Below are positions 18,039 through 26,345 of a stretch of DNA of 35,000 nucleotides, piece after piece. Position 1 is the stretch's first letter; every line of letters begins with the position of its first letter. The stretch lies in assembly GCA_009746045.1 (NCBI GenBank), contig RPFO01000165.1, positions 3,590,918 through 3,625,917 on the forward strand. The letters are read 5' to 3'. The translations under genes and the position numbers were made by a program. Under the pieces are notes generated by a model. The model was not told the origin of the DNA, ran no database searches, and saw nothing but the letters and a program-made list of their open reading frames with translations. The DNA is from Mesostigma viride (taxonomy: Eukaryota > Streptophyta > Mesostigmatophyceae > Mesostigmatales > Mesostigmataceae).

Positions 18039-18560
18039 TGTTGAGCACAACCACCCTAGCTTGCCTCTAATGTTGGGACAGGCACCAGGTTTGATTTTTG
18101 TCTGCAAAACCTCCAAGCAGCTGTGCATGTAATCAGTAGGAGAGTATAGTGCACACACCCACTGGCTGTCATGCTGCTGGAGTTGTAACATTGTGCCACA
18201 AAATTTTATGGCAGTGGTGCCCAGCTCTACTTGCTTGCCAATCTCAAAATGCTGTGACACTTGCTGAATAAAATCATCTACAGCACGCCTTGGCCCAGCA
18301 ATCAGCTGATCATCCCCATGCCACACAAATGTGAGTATGCCATGAGGGTGAGGTACCACAAAGAAGCAAGGGTCTATGTCATCATATCTAGCCCCTAGCT
18401 TTTCAAACACTGCCTGAGCTGACATCCTGAAAATGCGAGGGGCTGATTGCAGCCCTTCAACACCTATGTTAGCTTTCGAGGTACTGCTGAGGGATGTGTT
18501 TTGCCCAAACTCTGGGGGTGGAGACTACATACACCTGACCATGCCACACTCGTTGTGCTA
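18031..18560 (-). pseudogene. decayed Ty1/Copia reverse transcriptase region
   Basis: On the minus strand, VYVVSTPRVWAKH at about 18535-18495 is followed after a one-base frame change by KANIGVEGLQSAPRIFR, equivalent to the Copia G-L-K-Q-A-P-R block. FVWHGDDQLIAGP then stands at the RT active site (the usual Y-V-D-D replaced by H-G-D-D). The frame continues to LGWLCSTCAP, where the hAT element cuts it at 18030. The upstream (5') end near 18560-18586 meets a plus-strand LINE fragment. Truncated on both sides and frameshifted, it is not functional. Confidence 0.7.
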
Positions 18561-18585
18561 TCTCAGGTGAGCCTTTCAAGAAAGC

Positions 18586-19131
18586 CCTTTGGTTTGCACA
18601 TTAGTAATGAGGATTTGTACGCTGATTTGCCCTATGTTTCCCACATTATTAGGCACAGGCGCCTGGGCCTAGCCGGGCACCTGGCCCGCACAGATCAGGT
18701 AGATACCTCAGATAGACTAGCTGGCACCAAGCCCGCCCAGCCTGGGCGATATGTCCTAACCTGGCGTGCCCCCGGCCGCGCGCGGCAGGGCCGCCACCCG
18801 TGGACATTTCGTGATAGACTCGGCATGGACATGTGCTACACTAGACGTGACGGGCTCACCCCCGGGCAGCCTCCTGGTTTGTCTGTAATATGGAGGCAGA
18901 TGGTGCGCAAGGATAGATGGCAAGTAGTGATGAAGGAGACCACCCCCAAGCCTGTGGGGGCTCCGCGTGTGACCAAGTATGGCATTCATAGCGATTCGGG
19001 CCGCGGTGCCCACACCCCTGTAACTAGGACCTAGATAGCTTATACCATCCATTCCATCCCATGTTCCCCTCCCACTGAGGACTTATGCTCACGTGACGCA
19101 GTCACGTGTCTATTAATTAATTAATTAATAT
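18586..19131 (+). mobile_element. RTE-like LINE, 5'-truncated copy A (3' end of ORF2 and tail)
   Basis: From about 18586 the plus strand carries the last 145 codons of a LINE ORF2 (GLHISNEDLYADLPYVSHII, RRLGLAGHLARTDQVD, ending HTPVTRT with a stop near 19034). A short 3' tail follows with the hairpin CACGTGACGCAGTCACGTG at 19090-19108, and then TTAA repeats. The same sequence is present in reverse orientation at 21108-21640. This copy keeps the frame across a site where the other copy has four extra bases. RT and endonuclease parts are missing, as is usual for 5'-truncated LINE insertions. Confidence 0.85.
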
Positions 19132-19297
19132 CTTCCACCCCATATGTCATGCAGGCCTCCTAGCCCACTCTCCCCGAGCCGCCCTGTGTGAGCTCGATTC
19201 GGAGGCATGAACCGTCATGGTGGTGCAGGTGCACCTTGTGCACCCAGAGCTGGTGATAGCTGTACATCCTACACCTGCAGGTTGTAGCCCTGATTGT

Positions 19298-20965
19298 ATT
19301 AAAAAATTAAATTATAACATGTCCGTTGGGAGATCATGTAGCACATATTCCATGATGGATGGGGTGGAGGAAGCCGCGTAATCGAACTACCCTAACTCTA
19401 AGCTATCGAGTCTAGAAAATCCTAACTACACTACTCATCAAAACGCCGCCTCCGCTTGGGGGGAGGGGGCTTGCCCACAGGGTCGGGCGTAAGCGCCTGG
19501 ACAATCCTCTTCCACCGCGTCTTGTCCTGCATGGCAGTCCAAAGACGGGAGAGAGAGTGGATGCGGTGCTCAAACTGGGCTGGGACCACTAGGTCGTCCA
19601 GCAACATCTGGATGTAGTTCGTGACAGGTTTCCCTACCCTTTTGGGAATGTCCTCGGGGCCAGGCCAGGTCAGAATGTGGCGCCCTGGCTGGCCCGGCAA
19701 GCCGTTGGGGGCCGGCCAGACCAAGGGCGGTGTCGACCTGGCTGGTGCGAGCAAGGTGTCCTACAAATGCTATCCTACGCTGCCTAATCTCGTCCGAAAT
19801 ACGAGGCATGCCATGATACAAAGACTCTGATGACGGACGCTCGGAAAACCCTACGTTAAGGACCTGCCGGAGCATCCTGTAAACCGTACCGTCTAGCCTA
19901 GCTGCCAGTTTGGGTGGGAGTGTCCACGCCTCGGCGCCATACGTGAGCACCGTGAGGACGAGGACCTTGAAGAGCATGCGCTTGCGGTGCTCGCCCAGGC
20001 CCTTCGAGCGCCATTAGGTCTTGAGCGAACGGAGCTTGGCCCAGGCAAGGCCGATGCGGGTGTCCACATCGTCGGCAGTGTCAGGAAGCCAGCTCCCCAA
20101 CAGCTTGAAGCGGTCGCGGAACGGGACCTCCGTCCCGTCGAGCAGGCGCGGCAGCGGTGGTTTACTGGATGCCCCTATCACCATCGCCTCAGTTTTGACA
20201 CTAATCTCCAGCCCCACCGCCCGCGCCTCCAGGCCCAGGCAGTCCAGCCAGGTCTGAATGTGCTCGGGGCTCTCGATGAGGGTGGTATCATCCGCATAAA
20301 TCAGGTCGGCAAGGCGGTAACCAGGTCTAACCCCGCCGTGCTCTTTCACGTTAAGGATGTCCAAGCCTGGCTCGAACCCCTTAAGAGCAGTAAAGCGCGC
20401 ACGTGCCCGGCGCATGACGTGATCCACGACAATAATGAACAGGTATGGGGACAGGACACAACCTTGCCACACCCTGTGGTGAAGGGGGAATGGTGGGGTG
20501 GTGCCTTCCGCAGTCCGCACTACTGCCTGTGAGCCCTCATACAGTCGGCGAATGGCAGCAATAAACGCAGGTGGCACTCGATCCAGAGCTAGGATGGCCC
20601 AAAGAGCCTCCCAGAGGACCGTGTCAAAGGCCTTGATATAGTCAACAAAAATGAAGACTAGCGGCAAACTGTCAGGGCCGGGAAGGCGACGTACCTCCTC
20701 CATCAACCGGCGCGCGACAAACACAGCCGTGACAGTGTTACGACCACGACGGAAACCCATCTGAGACTCACCCAGGTGTGGGTCCAGCGCGGCGCGGAGC
20801 CTGTGCAGCATCATGCGCATGAAGACCTTCAGCGCGGCGCTCTGGAGGCAGACACCCCGGTAGTTACCGGGGTCAGCAGCAGAGCCCTTCTTGTACAGCA
20901 TGACGCGGATGGCCGTCTGCCACTCAGCAGGCGGAGGCTCGTCAGAAAGCAGATTGTATTACAAA
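19298..20965 (-). mobile_element. RTE-like LINE, family 2, 5'-truncated
   Basis: This is a minus-strand non-LTR retrotransposon lacking its endonuclease and most of its 5' half. The coding part begins about 20955 and ends at 19431. A tail with AT-rich sequence follows and ends near 19298. The tail block TATGTGCTACATGATCTCCC is related to solo tails on the plus strand at 22763-22838 and 23490-23551, so this family has left several tail-only copies here. The 5' break lies against a (TTAA)n run. Confidence 0.8.
19431..20955 (-). pseudogene. LINE ORF2 reverse transcriptase, family 2, broken
   Basis: The minus-strand frame from about 20955 to 20014 covers RT blocks 1-7: NYRGVCLQSAALKVFMRMML, GFRRGRNTVTAVFVARRL, FVDYIKAFDTVLWEAL, QGCVLSPYLFIIVVDHVM, catalytic LIYADDTTL. 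A TAA stop at 20014-20016 is followed in the same frame by the thumb and C-terminal part (19977-19570: VLTYGAEAWTLPPKL, RRIAFVGHLARTSQVD). A frameshift around 19750-19650 then moves the end (LWTAMQDKTRWKRIVQAL, then a basic tail KRRRRFDE) to another frame. The T-Y-G-A-E-x-W and R-R-x-x-x-x-G-H-L-A-R motifs resemble RTE-clade elements. It is not functional as it stands. Confidence 0.85.
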
Positions 20966-20969
20966 CCCA

Positions 20970-21031
20970 TTAATTAATTAATTAATTAATTAATTAATTA
21001 ATTAATTAATTAATTAATTAATTAATTAATA
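20970..21031. repeat. (TTAA)n simple repeat
   Basis: About 60 bases of pure TTAA repeat lie between the truncated 5' end of the family-2 LINE and a tail-only LINE fragment. It is probably the grown 3' tail of the adjacent minus-strand LINE tail. Confidence 0.95.
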
Positions 21032-21094
21032 GACACGTGACTGCGTCACGTGAGCATAAGTCCTCAGTGGGAGGGGAACATGGGATGGAATGGA
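21031..21094 (-). repeat. tail-only fragment of LINE family 1
   Basis: It is identical or nearly so to the last 64 bases of the LINE copy that starts 77 bases further on, including the CACGTGACTGCGTCACGTG hairpin. TTAA repeats lie on both sides. It is either an extremely truncated insertion or a local tandem duplication of the tail. Confidence 0.85.
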
Positions 21095-21107
21095 TTAATT
21101 AATTAAT

Positions 21108-22686
21108 AGACACGTGACTGCGTCACGTGAGCATAAGTCCTCAGTGGGAGGGGAACATGGGATGGAATGGATGGTATAAGCTACCTAGGTCCTAGTTACA
21201 GGGGTGTGGGCACCGCGGCCCGAATCGCTATGAATGCCATACTTGGTCACACGCGGAGCCCCCACAGGCTTGGGGGTGGTCTCCTTCATCACTACTTGCC
21301 ATCTATCCTTGCGCACCATCTGCCTCCATATTACAGACAAACCAGGAGGCTGCCCGGGGGTGAGCCCATCACGTCTAGTGTAGCACATGTCCATGCCGAG
21401 TCTATCACGAAAAGTCCACGGGTGGCGGCCCTGCCGCGCGCGGCCGGGGGCACGCCAGGTGAGGACATATCGCCCAGGCTGGGCGGGCTTGGTGCCTGGC
21501 AGCTAGTCTATCTGATGTATCTACCTGATCTGTGCGGGCCAGGTGCCCGGCTAGGCCCAGGCGCCTGTGCCTAATAATGTGGGAAACATAGGGCAAATCA
21601 GCGTACAAATCCTCATTACTAATGTGCAAACCAAGGGGGATGTTAAGGGCCTGGCGCAGCATCTTGGTGACGGCGCCGTTGAGTCGTTGCTCCAGCTCCT
21701 GCGTCAGTGTCCACGTCTCGGCGCCGTAGGTCAGGATCGTCAGAATGACGACCTTGAAGAGGTCACGCTTGACGATCCGGGGTAGGGCGGGGTTGCTCCA
21801 CCAGCGGCGGTGGTCATGGAGGTGCGCCCACGCCATGCCGATCCGTGTCGTCATGTCGTCCTCGCAGTTGGGAAGCCAACTGCCGAGCAGCTTGAAGCGG
21901 CCTGAAGGAGGGTAGTTGACCTCGGCATCGTCTAAGAGGCGGAGTGTGGGTGGGGGCCCTGCCATGCCGAGGGCCAGGGCCTCCGTTTTGGGGCTGATTT
22001 CTAGACCAACCGCCCGAGCCTCGAGCGCCACGCAGTCCAGCCAAAGTTGGGCAGACTCCGGCTTCTCGATTAGCGTGATGTCGTCGGCATAAATGAGGTC
22101 AGCTAGTAAATTCTGCTGGTTAGTCGGCCCCCCTTCCCCAAGCTCGTTCGTGATCGCTACGCCAGGGGCACGGCCTGCAATGCTAGCAAAGCGAGCACGT
22201 GCCTGGCGCATAACATAATCCACGACAATAATAAACAGGTACGGCGACAGGACGCAACCCTGCCAGACGCCGGTCTGCAGTGGGCAGGGCGGGGTAATGC
22301 CGTGTTGAGTGCGCACCGAAGTGGTCGACCCCTCATACAGCGTGCGGATGACGGTAATCAGGGGAGTGGGGACGCGAGCGCGAGCAAGTACAGCCCATAG
22401 AGCGTCCCAGAGGACAGAATCAAAAGCCTTGATGAAGTCGACGAAGATCAGGATGGCGGGAAACTCACCAGGTTGCAGGAGAGCGATTTCCTCGAAGAGG
22501 CGACGCGCGACGAAGATGGCCATGACGGTGTTGCGCCCAGGACGGAAGCCCATTTGACTTTCCCCAAGGTGACAGTCGAGAGCAGAACGAAGGCGGTTGA
22601 GGATCATGCGCATGAACAACTTGAGTGCGGCGCTCTGGATACAGACTCCTCTGTAGTTGGCGGGGTCGTCAGGGGAACCTTTGTTT
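21108..22686 (-). mobile_element. RTE-like LINE, family 1, 5'-truncated copy
   Basis: This is a minus-strand LINE with RT and C-terminal regions but no endonuclease. It starts abruptly at about 22686 (frame KGSPDDPANYRGVC) directly against the tail of another family-1 copy. Its 3' end carries the conserved hairpin and a short TTAA tail at about 21095-21107. Confidence 0.85.
21185..22686 (-). pseudogene. LINE ORF2 reverse transcriptase, family 1, one frameshift
   Basis: One frame runs open from 22686 to 21405. It holds the RT palm (GFRPGRNTVMAIFVARRLFE, FVDFIKAFDSVLWDAL, QGCVLSPYLFIIVVDYVM, LIYADDITLI), the thumb (LGSWLPNCEDDMTTRIG) and the C-terminal motifs TYGAETWTLT and RRLGLAGHLARTD. Compared with copy A at about 18717, this copy has four extra bases near 21499 (CTGCCAGGCACC against CTGGCACC). 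These push the last 100 codons into another frame, read at 21394-21185 (MDMCYTRRDGLTPGQPPG ... VTRT). Everything before the indel is intact, so the mutation is probably recent. Confidence 0.88.
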
Positions 22687-22763
22687 TTTGGAATGGATGG
22701 TATAAGCTATCTAGGTCCTAGTTACAGGGGTGTGGGCACCGCGGCCCGAATCGCTATGAATGC
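22687..22763 (-). repeat. tail fragment of LINE family 1
   Basis: Reverse complement matches copy A from GGCATTCATAGCGATTCGG through CTTATACCATCCATTCC, including the ORF2 stop region. It ends exactly where the longer LINE copy (21108-22686) begins, so that copy appears to have inserted into, or been joined to, this tail. Confidence 0.8.
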
Positions 22764-22838
22764 CCCTTTCTCAGGGCTATGTGTTACATATGCTCCCCAC
22801 GGAGCTATGATCTTAATTAATTAATTAATTAATTAATT
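22763..22838 (+). repeat. solo tail of LINE family 2
   Basis: It contains TATGTGTTACATATGCTCCC followed by CTTAATTAATTAA repeats. It is nearly identical to 23490-23551 and related to the 3' tail of the family-2 LINE near 19320-19365 (reverse orientation). No coding sequence remains. Confidence 0.7.
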
Positions 22839-22844
22839 CATTCA

Positions 22845-22916
22845 TTCATTCCATCCCATTTTCCCCTCCCACAGAGGTCTTATGCTCACGTGACGCAGTC
22901 ACACGTGTCATTAATT
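22845..22916 (+). repeat. solo tail of LINE family 1, plus strand
   Basis: Matches copy A from CATTCCATCCCAT through the CACGTGACGCAGTC hairpin region (here with an extra CA in the second arm) and ends in TTAATTAA. Short TTCA repeats precede it. Confidence 0.75.
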
Positions 22917-23489
22917 AATCGTGCCCGGAGCTACCCAATAAAAGTCTGCACAAATCTCGGTTTAGCCGAGAGTCCGGGCGTTCGGAATGAATAAACATGT
23001 GTTAAGAAGTCGAAACACCATGGAAATACCAAGCATGGTGCTGCAGCAGACCCGAGTCTTGCCGTAATAATATGTATGCCGGTTTCCAGGGTTTCCGCAT
23101 TAAAGTTGGGTCAGAAACTGGAAAAAACTACGTTTCCTTTGCCCCAGTACCTCAACAAACTTGTAGAAACCTAATTATCAACCTTTGAACGCATCATCAT
23201 GGTCGTGCCACCCAACAGCCACTGAAATTCGCGCGAAAACTGGCGAGATCTACCTGCGGCCATCGCTGTCGTCTTCACCTTCGTCCTGCGAAAATGCCTG
23301 ATTTCAGTGGTACATATTTGTTTGCAGCTGTCACAAAAAAAATCCAAAAAATACCAGGATTTTTTTTTGAGTTCTACGGGATATAAGGAGGCCGTCCACC
23401 AAGTTTCAGACCGAAAATCTCGTATCTACTGTGTCTGCCACGTGTCAGATTACAACGCGATACATCGCGTGGTAAAAAAAAACATGGAT
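22917..23489. other. no gene; contains a small tRNA-sized foldback
   Basis: AT-rich sequence without a credible coding frame. At 22923-22979 a 7-bp stem (GCCCGGA with TCCGGGC) encloses a 6-bp hairpin (TCTCGG-TTTAG-CCGAGA). The rest shows A/T runs only. Confidence 0.45.
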
Positions 23490-23551
23490 GCCCCTTCTCA
23501 GGGCTATGTGTTACATATGCTCCCCATGGAGATGTGTTCTTAATTAATTAA
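23490..23551 (+). repeat. second solo tail of LINE family 2
   Basis: GCCCCTTCTCAGGGCTATG and the following TATGTGTTACATATGCTCCC repeat the 22763 copy and end in TTAATTAATTAA. The TTAA at 23548-23551 is also the left flank of the large inverted-repeat element that follows. Confidence 0.75.
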
Positions 23552-23991
23552 GGGGAGGGGACACCCCTAAAGGGCACTTTTCTGGAAACCATACCTCTGC
23601 ATGCGCTAAAAATCCAATTATGATTGGGGACCATAAATATGATTTTTTTAAAAAATTCCAACCACTTGGGGGGGGTACTAGCCCCCACCAGATGCCGGTT
23701 ACGCGCTAAAAATAGAAAAAGACGCTACTTTTGGCATATTTTCCCTAGGACAATGGGCAAACATATTTGGACCAAATCATATATTTCCATATAGTTCCCC
23801 CACTTTTGAGAAAGTCTGCCTAATTTTGAGCACAAAACAATGATGTTTAGACACATTGGTGGATTTTCCCGCAAAAAGGGTACTTTTTTTCACCAAAAAA
23901 ATACAACAAATCATAAACACATGGAATCATGCCATATCTTATATTTTCAAATACTAGAGAGGCCGGGGACATGCAGCCCCAAATTTTCAGG

Positions 23992-24561
23992 TCATTCTGA
24001 CAAGCGCAGCCCTATTTGATGGATATTCCTAGATTGCCACCTGTGACGAAGCTAAGGGAGGTTTTAGCTAGTATTTAACCACACTAACTCCCCTTTATAC
24101 ATCTAAGCCTCATGAAAACTGGCCAAACCACATACTACCATTCTCTGCACATATGGTACCTCCTATGTTCAAGGTTTGACGCCATTCTGACAAGAACTGC
24201 CCAAGTTACAACCATTCCGAGACGGCCACCCATGTAGACGCTACAAGGAAATTAGAGTAACCATTTAGCCACACTAGCACCTCCTTCTTCATCAAAGACA
24301 TCTGCAAACTGATCAAAGCACACATAATCAACTCTTGCACGCTGACGGCAACGCATGCTCAATGTGGGGGGTCATTGCGACAAGAACTGCTCAAGTTGAT
24401 GGGTTTCCTATATGACCACATGACAAGGCGCTAAGGACCACTCAGTAAGTTAGTAACCCCACAGTGCCACTTAATATGCCATCCAACATGCACCAAAACC
24501 ATGCAGAGTATGTTTACAAAGTACCAAGGGGTGGCCACGCACCTCATATGTCTTCATCATC
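23992..24561. repeat. three diverged 190-bp tandem units
   Basis: Units start at about 23992 (TCATTCTGACAAGCGCAGCC), 24182 (CATTCTGACAAGAACTGCCC) and 24372 (TCATTGCGACAAGAACTGCT), exactly 190 bases apart. A second shared landmark, AGCCACACTAGC-like sequence, recurs in the middle of each unit. The units have diverged considerably. Confidence 0.65.
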
Positions 24562-24627
24562 CCTCCAGCATGGCCAGCCTTGTAAATATGTGCATAGCCT
24601 TGACGATGGTAGCCCTAACATGCCTAA

Positions 24628-26345
24628 CTCGTCGTCTGTCCCTGGTCCTCTACGGAGGACTGAGTTGAACTCAGTCCTCTCTAGAGGACCGAGTTTTTGG
24701 GTTTCGTAGAAAATTCGCCCCGGTCAGAATGTTTGACAAAAAAATTCTCTCAAAATTTATTCAAATACTACGTGAAAAGATCTTTCTTGGACATATTTTT
24801 GGGATTTTTTTGGATTTGGTATGCGCGGCTAACTGTACGGTCAAAGTACAGGTGGTAAGGGTACTTTTCCACGTGAAACGCGAGTTCCGGAAATGCACGA
24901 CCTAGCCATGGCGGCTCGCGCCCATGCATGCAGTTTACGTTTGCGGACGAGTTAGCCGTCCAAACTCAGTAAATAGATTAAACATGCCCTAAAGATAATA
25001 TAAATCAATTTTTAGCTCGCGGGGATGCGATTTACCCGGTGTCGGCACTGTTCTTGCTGGAAAAAACTGCGATAAGGCAGGTCGACGGAATTGATTACTG
25101 CGCTTGCTTTCCGGCGCAATTTCAATGGCTGATAGGTTTCTTTCTACATTTTAACATGAATTGTATTAGAATATATTGAGTGACAGTATAGATTTGATGA
25201 TCTCGACCATTCTGTCACGTCATGGTCTATGTGCCGCAAAGTGCCACTTTTGCGGGCACCGCCTGGGCCAAGGTAACGCCAGCCGTGCCAGGTAAAGCCG
25301 GATAATCGTTGCCTCTTCGTTCCTTGATGTTCGTACATGAGTTTAAGCTTGCGAGGCGTTGTCAGGTTCAAGTCTTGATGCTCTTTCTTGACCGTTGCCT
25401 GCCCCTCTCTAAAACCCCCTTTTCAGATGATGTTAGCAGGCATTTGCCTTAACCCAGTGTAGTTGTGCAGGGTTTTAGGAGCTGTGCAGGTTTAAACACC
25501 TTCATAGATGTTAGTTATTCTTTTGCTACGTTCATACTGCATGATTGTGTGGCCACGGGCTGCGTCAAGGGTGCATTCAAGCTTTTACGGGTGAGTGAAA
25601 AGTCTTGGTGACAAACCACTGCCATCATGTGCCAGCAACTATGTTGGCCACATCATGGCAAGGCAAAACAGTTATAGCCATATCTATTGTTGTTTGAAAC
25701 AATGGAAATATGCTTAACCTACCCATTATATTGGTGGTTGACACTTATAACATAACCCTTTGTTGGTAGGTATCCAAGCCCATTCCCTACATGCATGCAT
25801 AGGCTCTCACTACATGATAAGGTATGATATACCTGAAGTATGATGATGCAAGTGTGTTGTCCTGTAATGCTTGAAGGGAAATGAGTTGATTGGGATGGTT
25901 GGTGGCCACGGTGATGTAGTATGACCGCACTTACATGCTAGCAAAGTTAGCGAAAGCCCCATTCCTCTCCTGAGGACTGAGAGTTTTTTAATTGTTTCAG
26001 GCAGTTGCAGTGGCCAAATGGAGCCCAGTTTTTTGCCACGCTTCAAGAACTATGTTGTTTACATGCCTATATTTTTTCTTCATGCACCAGGATTTGATTG
26101 AATTTTTCCCACTCGTTCTTATCCCGAAAAATGCAAATTCGCGAGGGGCGCCCAACGTCCGTGTAATTTTCAGGTGTTCGGGTCAAGTTTTCACATATGC
26201 AGTATTTTTGCCAACAAAATGATATCTAGTACACCCCAGATCCACATCAAAACATTTGGGATGGACCCCCCACCTAGTCGCTACACGCGGTTGAAAATTG
26301 TCAACTCAGTCCTCCTGTGAGGACTGAGTTGGGACAGACGACGAG
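24628..26345. mobile_element. nested 1,718-bp inverted-repeat element with CTAA flanks
   Basis: Perfect 15-bp terminal inverted repeats CTCGTCGTCTGTCCC (24628-24642; reverse complement 26331-26345) are flanked by CTAA on both sides (24624-24627 and 26346-26349). Just inside each end is a hairpin built from GAGGACTGAGTT and its complement, with another half-copy near 25970. No transposase-like frame is recognised, so it is probably a non-autonomous DNA element. The 4-bp duplication would fit piggyBac-like or related groups that accept CTAA, but the superfamily is not determined. Confidence 0.75.

Noticed and set aside
17729-18070. 113-codon plus-strand frame in the right end of the hAT element
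   Set aside because: It runs through the subterminal ATACGC repeats (YAKNTQKIRNTQKIRKKY) and across the element boundary, so it is a repeat artefact.
25144-25371. 75-codon minus-strand frame in the nested element as a possible transposase
   Set aside because: Too short, with no catalytic or DNA-binding motif. Nothing supports a transposase call.
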